The notes: generated from the letters alone by a model not told the origin. A stretch of DNA of 64,000 bases from Thiomicrorhabdus sp965603495 (GCA_965603495.1 CBFDDF010000007.1:1-64000); one strand, 5' to 3'. Shown: positions 1-9,165, counted from the stretch's first letter. Program-made: numbers and translations.

Positions 1-10
1 TATCTACTAT

Positions 11-87
11 GGCGGGCGTAGCTCAGTTGGTAGAGTCCCGGATTGTGATTCCGGTTGTCGCGGGTTCAATCCCCGTCGCTCGCCCCA
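11..87 (+). tRNA. tRNA-His (anticodon GTG)
   Basis: A complete cloverleaf can be drawn. The acceptor stem has 8 pairs, from GGCGGGCG at the 5' end to CGCTCGCC at the 3' end. The extra first G is the hallmark of tRNA-His. The anticodon loop is TTGTGAT (anticodon GTG), the T-arm reads GGGTTCAATCCCC, and CCA is encoded at 85-87. No partner RNA gene is visible in the window. Confidence 0.95.
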
Positions 88-449
88 TTTTCTTCTTGTT
101 TTCAATCTCTTATACTAAAAATCTCTTTTGATCATTACCGAATGTATTTCATGTCACTTATATGTCTTTCTTTTTGTGAAATAGTCACGCCTTATTCAGA
201 TTTTGCAATCTCTATGCATTGATAGACCTTTATCTGGTTGTTAAGTCTAAAAGGCGTTCAGCGAGATCATCTTCGTACGGTTACATAACACTTTAGCAGC
301 CTGTCAAATGAATCAACAAGGGCATCCATTTCAGTTGGGCTGTTAATAAACCCATTGGTGTTTTCATTGTTGTGAACGTGTTTATTTGACGATGTATTTT
401 GTAAAACACTTATCATATGATTAAGGTGTCTTTTGTTAAAGGGTGAGTT
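88..449. other. Intergenic stretch without a supported gene
   Basis: This AT-rich gap lies between tRNA-His and the glutamine amidotransferase gene. A reading frame on the minus strand overlaps the start of the next gene, but it has no family resemblance and no ribosome binding site. I see no terminator hairpin or repeat here. Confidence 0.5.
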
Positions 450-1145
450 GTGAAAGTTTTGATACTGCAGCATGGTGTGCATGTTGATGCGGGGAGCATC
501 TTAAATTGGTGCGCAAAACGTAATGCTCAAATTTCGTTTATTAAATTATATGAGTCTAATCTGCAATTTGATTTCAATGAGCAATTTGACTTAATGGTCG
601 TCTTGGGCGGCATTATGAGTGTAAATGATGAGGACAAACTTTCTTGGCTGAAGCCGGAGAAACAGTTTATTCGCCAGATGATTGAGTCAAATATCCCCAT
701 TTTGGGAATCTGTCTGGGGGCTCAGCTTATTGCGACTGCATTAGGTGCTACTGTGAATGCAAATCCTGAAGCTGAAATTGGTTGGCACAGTGTGCGTAAG
801 GTATCGAATATTCAAAATGTTTTTCAATTTCCCGAAGCCCTGAAGGTATTTCATTGGCATAATGAGACCTTTCAACTCCCGCCAAAAGCCACTCGGTTAG
901 CTGAAAGCGATGCTTGTAAAAACCAAGGGTATCAGATTGGGGATAGAATTATCGGTTTGCAATTTCACCCAGAAGTGACCTTAGAAACTATTGGGCTATG
1001 GATTGAGGATGAAGGGGCTTCTCTACAATCAAGCCAGTTTGTACAAACACCTGAAAAAATGAAATTAGCTGCGGCAAATCTTTTACCAGCAGGGCAAAAT
1101 CTACTGGATCTTATCCTAGATTATTTAGTTAGGGTAAAGTCTTGA
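450..1145 (+). CDS. Class I glutamine amidotransferase (GMP-synthase-like)
   Basis: This is a free-standing class I (triad) glutamine amidotransferase domain of 231 residues. The nucleophile elbow GICLGAQ carries Cys88, and QFHPEV carries the likely His173 and Glu175 partners. Such stand-alone domains normally hydrolyse glutamine or a gamma-glutamyl compound; the acceptor is not visible here. The start is GTG, with AGGGTGA just upstream as ribosome binding site. It stands alone between tRNA-His and a gene-poor stretch. The family assignment is firm and the substrate is unknown. Confidence 0.85.
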   Translation: MKVLILQHGVHVDAGSILNWCAKRNAQISFIKLYESNLQFDFNEQFDLMVVLGGIMSVNDEDKLSWLKPEKQFIRQMIESNIPILGICLGAQLIATALGATVNANPEAEIGWHSVRKVSNIQNVFQFPEALKVFHWHNETFQLPPKATRLAESDACKNQGYQIGDRIIGLQFHPEVTLETIGLWIEDEGASLQSSQFVQTPEKMKLAAANLLPAGQNLLDLILDYLVRVKS

Positions 1146-1277
1146 TGTTGGGTATTTCAGTTCAATAATAAACTTTTTTGTCTTTTAAAATGACCAAATC
1201 TGTTCGTTTTAAATAGCGATTCTTAATGTCTATCCGTCGTGTATTAAAGTGCGCTCTCTTTCCCTTGAACCATATCT

Positions 1278-1700
1278 TTAAGACAAGCCACGTATTAGTG
1301 CACTCGCGGGTTTTTCAGCGTTAAGTCCTTTAAAAAAATCACTCTCTTTGTGGCGTTTTGTTGAAATTATATTCCTTTCAAGTGTAATGTCAGTCTGGTT
1401 TTTAACGTCATAAATCCGTTGTATTCTTTCACTATCTTGATCTTTACACGAGTGTGTAATGTGTTTAAGTAACGTCTGACCAAATTTCTGCCATCGAAAT
1501 ACATGGTTCACGACCAAGTCTCGTATCCAAGCGGATGCATTGTCGGTGTTGGAAGAATAATCTCGCTACACCATCTTACCTTGTTCATTGTCTGTCATCA
1601 CCGTGAGAATCAAACAGAAAGAGGCTTTCTGTGGAAAGTAATTGCTCCAGAAAGTTAGTAGTTCATGCGGGTTTCCTTTCTGGTGGGTTTTTGATGTCTG
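1278..1700 (-). pseudogene. Decayed ORF of unknown family
   Basis: A 79-codon frame (1517-1278, opening with TTG) continues upstream in the same frame to about 1700, interrupted by one TAG at 1566-1568. Read through, it gives a plausible protein-like stretch (PHELLTFWSNYF before the stop, NASAWIRDLVVNHVF after it). This suggests a truncated, nonsense-mutated gene. I do not recognise the family; a replication or mobile-element protein is possible. It sits in an 830-bp region without an intact gene. Confidence 0.3.
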
Positions 1701-1893
1701 CTATCGAAAGGTTTTGTAAGGCACCAAATAAGTGCGATTTTATCAGTGAGTGGTCATTAAAGTGGGTGTAAAGCTTGTAGAAACATTGGTTTTTAGCTTG
1801 GTATGTAAAGTGCTACAAGTATTACGAATTTATTAATTAGTAATATTTGGATAGTGTATTGTCAGGGCTTTAAGGGCGGGTTACTACAAAGTT

Positions 1894-1905
1894 ACCAGGC
1901 CTGGT
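1894..1905. repeat. Palindrome ACCAGGCCTGGT, copy 1
   Basis: Exact 12-bp palindrome, intergenic, 72 bp before the desaturase ATG. No T-run follows, so it is not a terminator. Confidence 0.95.
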
Positions 1906-1977
1906 TGCTTGCTGTATATTTCCTCGATGTTGCTGTTATCTGTAATCGCACTTTTAGTCCTATGTAAGGAATGTGTC

Positions 1978-2991
1978 ATGCCTAAAGAGAGCTCTATATT
2001 TCGTCATGACGATGCCTTGTGGCCTAATGTATGGGCTTTACTATATGTTCTTTTAGGGTATTTAGCTGGTTTTGGATTGATTTTAAATGGGTCTGTTTGG
2101 CTGAATCTATTAGGCGTTGTTTGGTTGGGGCATGCGATGGTGATTGCCGCTTATTTGATCCACGAAGTTGCACATCAAAGTCTGTTTAGACACAAAAAAC
2201 ATAATCAGTGGTTGGGAGAGATTCTTTTATGGATAGCGGGCTCAAGCTATTCTAATTTTGATGATGTCTCAAATAAACATAATCGTCATCATTCTGACCG
2301 CTCAGACATTGTCTCTTTTGATTTTCGCCCTCATCTTGCAAAGCATCCCTTATTTTTAAAACTGTTAAAAGCTCTTGAGTGGGCGTATATCCCCGCTTTA
2401 GAAATACTGATGCATACTTTGGTAATCGTCTTACCATTTGTAAAATCCAGTCGTAAAAAACGTCGGCCACGAATCGTGCTTGTATTAATCTTGAGAGTGG
2501 CTTTCTTTTGGGTGTTAGCTTCGATTTCGGTAGATGTGCTTTGGCTTTATCCGGTGGCTTATTTGTTATTTTTAACGGTGATGCGCTTTATGGATGTGCA
2601 CCAACATACCTATGAGGTGTTTGAAACCCTTGACCAGAAACGGGGGCCCGAGGCGAGGTTAAGAGATGCAGAATTCGAAGCACGTAATACCTATTCGAAT
2701 CTGCTGTCTGTAGAGTATCCATGGCTGAATCTTTTAGTCCTAAATTTTTGTTATCACAATGTTCATCATAGTCACCAGTTACAACCCTGGTATCGATTGC
2801 CAAAATTACATGCCAAAGACTATGGCACCGATAATCAGCAGGTTTTAACCTTTAAACACCTGATTAAGAGTTTTCACCGTTACCGTGTGCCTCGGATTTT
2901 GAATGGCGATCCTGTCGATTTACCCGTTAAAGACAGTGAAGGAGAAGCCTTTATTGGGGTGGATGGCGTCTCTTTTTTAACCGCCCACTAA
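1978..2991 (+). CDS. Membrane fatty acid desaturase family protein
   Basis: An integral-membrane di-iron desaturase/hydroxylase. The three histidine boxes are HEVAH (residues 62-66), HNRHH (101-105) and HNVHH (260-264), interleaved with hydrophobic segments. Family members introduce double bonds or hydroxyl groups in acyl chains or carotenoids using O2; the substrate is not evident. The frame is open back to a TTG at 1909, but ATG 1978 has AAGGA seven bases upstream, so I start there (337 residues; 360 if TTG is used). The gene lies 19 bp before the MBL-fold hydrolase and may be cotranscribed with it. Confidence 0.85.
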   Translation: MPKESSIFRHDDALWPNVWALLYVLLGYLAGFGLILNGSVWLNLLGVVWLGHAMVIAAYLIHEVAHQSLFRHKKHNQWLGEILLWIAGSSYSNFDDVSNKHNRHHSDRSDIVSFDFRPHLAKHPLFLKLLKALEWAYIPALEILMHTLVIVLPFVKSSRKKRRPRIVLVLILRVAFFWVLASISVDVLWLYPVAYLLFLTVMRFMDVHQHTYEVFETLDQKRGPEARLRDAEFEARNTYSNLLSVEYPWLNLLVLNFCYHNVHHSHQLQPWYRLPKLHAKDYGTDNQQVLTFKHLIKSFHRYRVPRILNGDPVDLPVKDSEGEAFIGVDGVSFLTAH

Positions 2992-3010
2992 CATTGCAAA
3001 GGCTTAATAG

Positions 3011-3793
3011 ATGACTCAAGTTAAAAAATTTTGGCCAATCTTAACAGGCCGACACACCTATGAGAAAACACTCTCGACCCGAGGTCGTGGTCAGGGTGAA
3101 ATAATAAAAGCGCCTATCTTGGCCTATTTGATTGAAACCTCGCAGGGACGAATCTTATTTGATGTTGGCTGTGATTATCAAAAGATTAGTCAGTCTAAGC
3201 AGCGTGAATTGTATTATGAGCATGCTGGGTTTCCATTTGGACCACCGGAGATGAATGAAGAAGAGCGGCTGCCTAATCGATTACAAGAGCTGGGTTTGAA
3301 AACCGAAGATGTTGATTTAGTATTTTGCAGTCATCTGCATTTTGATCATGCGGGTGGATTATGTGATTTTTGTCATGCAGAAGTGCATGTGCATACGCTC
3401 GAGATGCAAGCAGCCGAGGAGCCTGCCGATGAAGCATATTTTGCTTCCGATTTTGACTTGCCATTGAACTGGAAGGTACAGACGGGCGAATATGATTTAA
3501 CACCTGGTGTAAGTGCGATAGAGACGCCTGGACATACCGCCGGACACATGTCTATGTTGATTGAGCTTCCCAAAGGTAAACCGATTTTACTCGCGGGAGA
3601 TGCGGCAGACTTAATGGAGAATGTTGACGATGAAATTGCGCCAGGACTCTGTTGGCAAGACAATGATTTGATGGCTGTTGAGAGTATTCGCAAGTTAAAA
3701 ACAATCAGCAAACAGGCGCAAGCGCAGCTTTGGCCGAATCATGATTGGGCCTTTTTTCAAAAACATAATCGCTTTCCTAGTTTTTTCGAATAG
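3011..3793 (+). CDS. Metallo-beta-lactamase-fold hydrolase, N-acyl-homoserine-lactonase-like
   Basis: The signature HLHFDH spans residues 108-113. Further metal ligands are His175 (ETPGHTAGH), Asp197 (LAGDAAD) and His244 (WPNHDW). This pattern and the 260-residue length match the AHL-lactonase (AiiA/AttM) branch of MBL-fold proteins, which open lactone rings. Many family members have other ester or thioester substrates, so quorum quenching is only a possibility. It follows the desaturase by 19 bp, and the next reading frame begins near its end. Confidence 0.8.
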   Translation: MTQVKKFWPILTGRHTYEKTLSTRGRGQGEIIKAPILAYLIETSQGRILFDVGCDYQKISQSKQRELYYEHAGFPFGPPEMNEEERLPNRLQELGLKTEDVDLVFCSHLHFDHAGGLCDFCHAEVHVHTLEMQAAEEPADEAYFASDFDLPLNWKVQTGEYDLTPGVSAIETPGHTAGHMSMLIELPKGKPILLAGDAADLMENVDDEIAPGLCWQDNDLMAVESIRKLKTISKQAQAQLWPNHDWAFFQKHNRFPSFFE

Positions 3794-3833
3794 GCTTGCT
3801 GAAGAAGCGTTAAATTTAAAGCGAGATTGTAAT

Positions 3834-4691
3834 GTGCAACTAAAAACCTTTAAAACCCTTTGGGGAAATGAATTGCCGATTGCCCAGGCCTGCCAACAAG
3901 CACGGTCTGCAGGTTTTGATGGCATTGAAGGGCAAGTGCCTGTTGATCTCAGATCACACCAGGCCTGGCAGGATGCGTTGAATGATAGTGGTTGTGATTA
4001 TATTGCTGAAATTGTGACAGGTGGCGATTATGTACCACAACGAGATTGGACAGCGCAGCAGCATTTGGAAGATATTAAACGTGGCATTGAAAATAGTTTG
4101 CAGTTCAGGCCTTTGTTAGCAACCTGTATTACGGGCTGCGATGCTTGGGAAGAGTCTCAAAGTATCGAATTCTTCGGCCTGGCGATTGAGTTGGGCGAAT
4201 CAGCAGGGTTAGTCTTGAGTTTTGAAACCCATCGTAGCCGCTCAATGTTTAACCCTTGGATCACATTACGCATAGCGCAAGCGTTACCCCAGTTAAAACT
4301 CACGGCGGATATTAGCCACTGGTGTGTCGTGTGTGAGCGACTTATGGATTCTGAGATGGAGACTTTGCAGTTGTTAGCGCCCCAAGTTTTTCATATTCAT
4401 GGACGCGTCGGATATGACCAAGGTCCACAAGTACCGCACCCGGCTGCACCAGAATATGCAAAAGCCCTGAAATCACATCAAAATTTCTGGGAAATGGTCT
4501 GGTGTGAGCAGTTTGAACAGTCTAGAGAGTTTTCGACCCTCACTCCTGAGTTTGGTCCTGATGGATATTGCCATACATTGCCATTTAGTCAAAAGCCCGT
4601 CGCGGATCTTTGGGAGGTTAATCAGTGGATGAGATCAACAGAATACGAACACTTCAATCGATTTTCCGAAAGGTACAAAGCGGGGATATAA
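3834..4691 (+). CDS. Sugar phosphate isomerase/epimerase-like TIM-barrel protein
   Basis: This has the xylose-isomerase-like (AP endonuclease 2) TIM-barrel pattern: an FDGIEGQ segment early, LSFETHRSR and LTADISHWCV in the middle, FHIHGRVGYDQGPQ later, and a C-terminal TPEFGPDGY. These acidic and histidine residues are the expected metal site. The frame is open from ATG 3741 inside the previous gene, but the homologous-looking sequence begins QLKTFKTLWG, so I prefer GTG 3834 with GCGAG upstream (286 residues). It may act on a sugar or cyclitol; the substrate is unknown. Confidence 0.75.
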   Translation: MQLKTFKTLWGNELPIAQACQQARSAGFDGIEGQVPVDLRSHQAWQDALNDSGCDYIAEIVTGGDYVPQRDWTAQQHLEDIKRGIENSLQFRPLLATCITGCDAWEESQSIEFFGLAIELGESAGLVLSFETHRSRSMFNPWITLRIAQALPQLKLTADISHWCVVCERLMDSEMETLQLLAPQVFHIHGRVGYDQGPQVPHPAAPEYAKALKSHQNFWEMVWCEQFEQSREFSTLTPEFGPDGYCHTLPFSQKPVADLWEVNQWMRSTEYEHFNRFSERYKAGI

Positions 4692-4740
4692 AATCCCATC
4701 CTTCTCTCTGGTAAATTTCATATTTTAAGGACGTTTTACA

Positions 4741-5595
4741 ATGCACTCTTATGCTGTTGTAGTTTTATTTGCGGCTTCTGTTCTTTGGGGGTTGAGTTGG
4801 CTACCCCTTAAATATTTAAATCAGCAAGGGTTTGATGGTTTAAGCCTGACCCTGTATCTCTATCTGATTATGTTTAGTTTAATGTTGCCTTGGCTTTGGT
4901 CTAAACGTAATGACATTATGCCGCATTGGAAAGTTCTTTTATCCGTAGCATTGTTAGGTGGCGGGGCGCAGTTGGCTTTTAATACGGCGCTCATCTATGG
5001 TGACGTTATTAGAGTTATGGTGTTGTTTTATCTGGTGCCGATTTGGGGTGTGTTAGGTGGACGATTATTTTTAGGAGAGATCATTGATAAGGGTCGTTGG
5101 CTAGGTGTCGGTTTAGCAATATCGGGTGCCTTTTTAATCGTCGGTGGTATGAATGCATTTATCACGCCACCTTCTTGGATAGATGGTTTGGCACTCCTTT
5201 CAGGCTTTCTTTTTGCTATGAATAATATTGTCTTTAGGGTCTCACAAGCCGTCTCCATTAGGCTTAAGGTAACGTTTATGTTTCTGGGCTCAGTTTTTTT
5301 GGCGGCCACTATTATCTTGTTTCAGGCCGAGCCTCCGACTTTTGAAGTGAATGACGTAGCTTGGATCGCGCTTTTTTTATATGGTGCATTCTGGATGATG
5401 TTTGCTAACTTTGGAACGCAGTGGGCGGTAACGCATCTTGAGGTGGGCCGCTCTTCTATTATTGTGATTATGGAGTTGGTCACAGCCATTGTTTCGGCTA
5501 GTTTAATTTTGGGTGAAACCATGTTGCCGGTTGAGATTTTGGGTGGCGGTTTGATTTTGATTGCGGCATTTATTGAAGCGCGACGCCCTGTCTAA
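4741..5595 (+). CDS. EamA/DMT-family transporter
   Basis: The protein has 284 residues, about ten hydrophobic segments and two EamA repeats (roughly 5-135 and 150-280). The second ends in the typical LGETMLPVEILGGGLILIA pattern. Family members are inner-membrane exporters of metabolites or amino acids. AAGGAC eleven bases before the ATG is the ribosome binding site. It follows the isomerase by 49 bp in the same direction, but a functional link is not shown. Confidence 0.85.
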   Translation: MHSYAVVVLFAASVLWGLSWLPLKYLNQQGFDGLSLTLYLYLIMFSLMLPWLWSKRNDIMPHWKVLLSVALLGGGAQLAFNTALIYGDVIRVMVLFYLVPIWGVLGGRLFLGEIIDKGRWLGVGLAISGAFLIVGGMNAFITPPSWIDGLALLSGFLFAMNNIVFRVSQAVSIRLKVTFMFLGSVFLAATIILFQAEPPTFEVNDVAWIALFLYGAFWMMFANFGTQWAVTHLEVGRSSIIVIMELVTAIVSASLILGETMLPVEILGGGLILIAAFIEARRPV

Positions 5596-5730
5596 AGTTG
5601 CACCATTAGTGTTATTTATGAGCTATTTTAATGCGTTTCCGTGTTATGAATAAAGGAGTAAAACTGCCGTCAATAGTTAACTTATTGTTAAATATCATAA
5701 TTTCATTATTGGCTTGAAGTCTGTTTAATT

Positions 5731-5760
5731 GTTATTACAAATAATTTATTTCGTAATAAC
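5731..5760. promoter_or_regulatory. 8-bp inverted repeat upstream of binding-protein gene
   Basis: GTTATTAC at 5731-5738 is repeated inverted as GTAATAAC at 5753-5760, separated by 14 AT-rich bases, 25 bp before the binding-protein start. It could be an operator or a weak hairpin. This is an inference from symmetry only. Confidence 0.35.
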
Positions 5761-5784
5761 TTAAGTAGCTAAGGTGGTGTAATA

Positions 5785-6762
5785 ATGATCTCTCGTAGAA
5801 AAGTATTAGGTGTTTTCGTTGGTTTAGTTCTTTCTGGACAGGCGCTTTCTGTCAGTGCTGAGCCTTTAAAAATTGGTTACAGTGACTGGCCAGGATGGGT
5901 TGCTTGGGAAGTTGCAGTTGAGAAAAAATGGTTTGCTGAAGCAGGTGTTGACGTTAAGTTTGAATGGTTTGATTACGTGGCTTCTATGGATGCATTTGCA
6001 GCCGGAAAACTTGATGCCGTTGGAATGACTAATGGTGATGCTCTAGTGACAGGCTCAACGGGTGCACAAAGCGTTATGGTTATTATGAATGACTATAGTA
6101 ATGGTAATGATATGGTGATTGGTGCGCCAGGGATTTCTTCTATTAAGGCTCTAAAAGGTAAGAAAGTCGGCGTAGAAATTGGATTTGTTAGCCACCTATT
6201 ATTGCTGAATGCACTTGAAAAAAATGGCATGACAGAATCAGATGTAACACTTGTTAACGTACCAACCAATGAAACACCACAAGTCTTAGCGTCTGGTCAG
6301 GTTGATGCGATTGTTGCTTGGCAGCCAAGCTCTGGTTCTGCTTTAGAATTAGTGCCTGGTTCTTCAAAAATTTATACCAGTGCAGATGAACCAGGTCTAA
6401 TTTATGACATGCTCGCGGTTTCTCCAAGCAGCTATTCTGCAAAACGCGCTGAGTGGGAAAAGGTTGCTAAAGTTTGGTACAAAGTGGTTGATTACATTAA
6501 AGATCCAAAAACAACGGATGATGCAGTTGCTATTATGGCCTCTCGTGTAGGGCTATCGCCTGAAGTGTATAAATCATTCATTGAAGGTACCAAAATATTA
6601 ACGTTAGAAGAAGCAAAATCGTTCTATAAAAAAGGGCCAGGTTTTGACTCTATTTATGGTTCAACAAAGCTTTCTGATGACTTTAATGTCGCAAATAAGG
6701 TGTATGACAAGCCGCTTGATATCAAATCTTATATTGATCCTTCATTAACGCTTGGCCTATAA
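5785..6762 (+). CDS. ABC transporter substrate-binding protein (NitT/TauT type)
   Basis: The protein has 325 residues. The N-terminus carries a signal peptide with a twin-arginine-like start (SRRKVLG) and likely cleavage after SVSA. The mature part opens with LKIGYSDWPGWVAWEVA, as in SsuA/TauA/NMT1-type binding proteins. The matching permease and ATPase sit 11 kb away in the minus-strand guanidine operon, which has no binding protein of its own, so I infer this one serves them. AAGGTGG precedes the ATG. Substrate inferred: guanidine or a related guanidino compound. Confidence 0.85.
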   Translation: MISRRKVLGVFVGLVLSGQALSVSAEPLKIGYSDWPGWVAWEVAVEKKWFAEAGVDVKFEWFDYVASMDAFAAGKLDAVGMTNGDALVTGSTGAQSVMVIMNDYSNGNDMVIGAPGISSIKALKGKKVGVEIGFVSHLLLLNALEKNGMTESDVTLVNVPTNETPQVLASGQVDAIVAWQPSSGSALELVPGSSKIYTSADEPGLIYDMLAVSPSSYSAKRAEWEKVAKVWYKVVDYIKDPKTTDDAVAIMASRVGLSPEVYKSFIEGTKILTLEEAKSFYKKGPGFDSIYGSTKLSDDFNVANKVYDKPLDIKSYIDPSLTLGL

Positions 6763-6817
6763 CGTCAAGTTTTAAGACAGGATTGATAAAATCAGATTTG
6801 TAAAAGTAAGCTTAAAA

Positions 6818-6862
6818 TTAGGATAGTACGGGTAAGTCTTCTACTTACTTGTACTATCCTAA
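6818..6862. promoter_or_regulatory. 20-bp RNA hairpin between binding protein and creatininase genes
   Basis: A 20-pair stem (6818-6837 with 6843-6862, including two G-T pairs) closes a 5-base loop. No T-run follows, so it is either an atypical terminator or an mRNA-stabilising or processing element that lets the binding-protein transcript accumulate. It does not resemble a guanidine riboswitch: there is no ACGR loop. Confidence 0.6.
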
Positions 6863-7014
6863 ATCACTTCTTAATCCAGCCGTTATGAATCCCATAATGG
6901 CTTACTCCTATTAACCCCACAGATAATGTCCAGCCTCCTATAGTTTCTTTTTTAGAGTTATTCGGATGGGTGTACCTTTTTTATTGCTCGGACAAAATGA
7001 GCGGGGAGAAAAAT

Positions 7015-7794
7015 ATGAACCTATGGCATCAAATGACATGGGAAGAAATCGGTCAACTGACTGAATCAGGCATGGATGCCGCCTTATTACCAATAGGCGC
7101 TACCGAGCAACATGGCCCACATTTAGGTTGTGGCATGGATTCAGAAATTGCTGAACGACTCAGTCAACAAGTCTCTGAAAATACTCAGATTGCCTTGTTA
7201 CCTACCTTACCTTACGGTTGTTCAATCGGACATTCCCAGCGTTGGCCTGGAACGATTGCTTTACAACCTAAAACCTTAATTGATGTGGTCAAAGAAATTG
7301 GCGATTGGGTGCATGCATCTGGTTTTAAGCGCCTGTTTATTTTAAATAGCCATGTTTCAAACTTTGCACCTTTGCGTTGTGCCCTCGAAATGTTGAGGGC
7401 AGAGCATGATGGATTTATGGTGGCCATTATTAATTCAGCCACGGTAAGTGAACGTGTTAAAGAACGACATTTTGAAGATGCTTTCGATTGGCATGCTAAT
7501 GAGGCTGAAACCTCATTGATGATGGCGGTTGCCCCAGATCTTGTAAGAGAAGATCGTTTATTAGACAGCGATGATCCTGACAGAACAGAAGCCTGCGTGT
7601 TTTCGCATCCTGTTAATCGTACCAGTCTGAATGGCGTGACAGGGCATCCTAGTTTGGCCACGGTTGAAAAAGGTCAAATGCTGTTTGATTGGATGGTTGA
7701 AGACCTATCCAATCTGGTTATCAAGGGGTTGCAAGAAACATCGCCTTTAGAAGAAAGTTATTTTAAACCAGCAAAATCAAGTAATGGAAAGTAG
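7015..7794 (+). CDS. Creatininase-family amidohydrolase, divergent
   Basis: The creatininase fold is shown by GATEQHGPHL (Glu31 and His33) and Asp42 as metal ligands, then YGCSIGHSQRWPGTI, LNSHVSN (His113) and HANEAETS (Glu163 or Glu165). The usual NGHGGN loop reads NSHVSN, so the protein is not a textbook creatininase and may cleave another cyclic or guanidino amide. I start at ATG 7015 because GGGGAGA precedes it (259 residues); the frame extends to 6970. It is nine bases before glnT and beside guanidine genes, which points to nitrogen release. Confidence 0.8.
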   Translation: MNLWHQMTWEEIGQLTESGMDAALLPIGATEQHGPHLGCGMDSEIAERLSQQVSENTQIALLPTLPYGCSIGHSQRWPGTIALQPKTLIDVVKEIGDWVHASGFKRLFILNSHVSNFAPLRCALEMLRAEHDGFMVAIINSATVSERVKERHFEDAFDWHANEAETSLMMAVAPDLVREDRLLDSDDPDRTEACVFSHPVNRTSLNGVTGHPSLATVEKGQMLFDWMVEDLSNLVIKGLQETSPLEESYFKPAKSSNGK

Positions 7795-7803
7795 GAAATT
7801 ATT

Positions 7804-9165
7804 ATGAACAGTCAATTTGATGTAAAAGAAGTACAAGCAGACTTGAAAGCAAAAGGCGTTAAATATTGTCTAGGCGCTTATGTTGATATACATGGTATCC
7901 CTAAAGGAAAATTTGTACCCGTTGACCATTTAAGTCACATGGTTAAAGGCTCTGAGTTATATACGGGCTATGCGCTTGATGGACTTGGACAAAAGCCTAA
8001 TGAAGATGAAATCGCTTCTGTACCCGACTTAAACAGCTTAATCCAACTGCCTTGGCAGCCTGAAGTTGCTTGGATGGCGGCAGACAATACCTTGCATGGT
8101 GAGCCTTATGACATCAACACGCGTGTGGCTTTGAAAAAGGTATTGGCAGAAGCCGAGGAAATGGGGTTTGGATTTAACTTAGGCATTGAGTGTGAGTTAT
8201 ACGTTTTAAAAGAAGAGGCAGATGGTTCATTGTCGGTTCCGGACAAAGATGACAATTTAATAAAACCTTGTTATGACGTGCGTAGCTTTATGAATCGCTT
8301 TACTTGGATTGATAAAATGGCGACCACCATTAACGATTTAGGCTGGGATCTCTACTCTTTAGATCACGAAGATGCGAATGGCCAGTATGAGTTCGATTTT
8401 CAATACAGTGATGCATTGACGATGTGTGACCGTTTTATTTTCTTCCGTTATATGGCTAAACACTATGCGGCTGAAGAAGGGCTTTTAGCCACGATGATGC
8501 CGAAACCGTTTGCCGATAAAACGGGAAATGGTGCGCACTTTAATATGTCTTTGTTTGATTTAGAGAGCAAAGAGAATGTCTTTAAATGTGATCCTAAAGA
8601 CGACCCACGAGGTTTAGGATTAACCGAGATTGGTTATCACTTTATTGCAGGTGTGCTAAAGCACGGCCCCGCTTTATGCGCAGTTTTCTCGCCAACGGTG
8701 AACAGTTACAAACGTTTGGTAAGACAGGGTGATATGGCGACCTTCTCATGGGCACCCGTGTTTAACTCCTTTGGTTCAAACAACCGTACCAATTCCGTGC
8801 GTATTCCAATGGGCGGTGGGCGTTTTGAAAACCGTAACGCCGATGGTGCCGTCAATCCATATTTGGCCGCCACCTTAGTATTAGCAGCGGGGTTAGAAGG
8901 GGTTCGTGAAAAGCTAGATCCCGGGAAAGCGCAAGAAGATAACCTGTATGATTTGAGCGAAGCAGAACGCAAGGCCCGAGGCATCGAGTTTTTACCACAA
9001 AACTTGATGGAGGCTGTGCAGGCTTTCGCAGATGACCCGTTTGTTGAAAAAACCTTAGGCAAAGGCTTAAGTGATGAATTCATCAAATACAAAACCGCAG
9101 AATGGCAAGAGTATCATCAAACGATATCAGCTTGGGAAACCAAACGTTACAGCCATCTGTTTTAA
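7804..9165 (+). CDS. glnT: Glutamine synthetase, type III/GlnT subfamily
   Basis: This 453-residue protein is of the GlnT group rather than GlnA: it starts KAKGVKYCLGAYVDIHGIPKG and carries GSELYTGYALDGLG. Catalytic elements include GIECELYV, NGQYEFDF, GNGAHFNMS and the NRTNSVRIPMG nucleotide site. The expected reaction is glutamate plus ammonia plus ATP to glutamine; relatives also make gamma-glutamylmethylamide. TAGGAAA lies before the ATG. A perfect terminator follows. Together with the creatininase it suggests local capture of ammonia released from nitrogen compounds. Confidence 0.9.
   Translation: MNSQFDVKEVQADLKAKGVKYCLGAYVDIHGIPKGKFVPVDHLSHMVKGSELYTGYALDGLGQKPNEDEIASVPDLNSLIQLPWQPEVAWMAADNTLHGEPYDINTRVALKKVLAEAEEMGFGFNLGIECELYVLKEEADGSLSVPDKDDNLIKPCYDVRSFMNRFTWIDKMATTINDLGWDLYSLDHEDANGQYEFDFQYSDALTMCDRFIFFRYMAKHYAAEEGLLATMMPKPFADKTGNGAHFNMSLFDLESKENVFKCDPKDDPRGLGLTEIGYHFIAGVLKHGPALCAVFSPTVNSYKRLVRQGDMATFSWAPVFNSFGSNNRTNSVRIPMGGGRFENRNADGAVNPYLAATLVLAAGLEGVREKLDPGKAQEDNLYDLSEAERKARGIEFLPQNLMEAVQAFADDPFVEKTLGKGLSDEFIKYKTAEWQEYHQTISAWETKRYSHLF

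Noticed and set aside
267..482. 71-codon minus-strand ORF before the amidotransferase gene
   Set aside because: It overlaps the amidotransferase start antisense, has no ribosome binding site and no family-like motif.
3373..3711. 112-codon antisense ORF inside the MBL-fold gene
   Set aside because: It is a shadow of a gene with clear catalytic motifs; serine-rich composition follows from the opposite strand.
5596..5784. RpoN promoter before the binding-protein gene
   Set aside because: TTGGCTTGAAGTCTGTTT has the -24 GG, but the -12 position reads GT instead of GC, so support is too weak.
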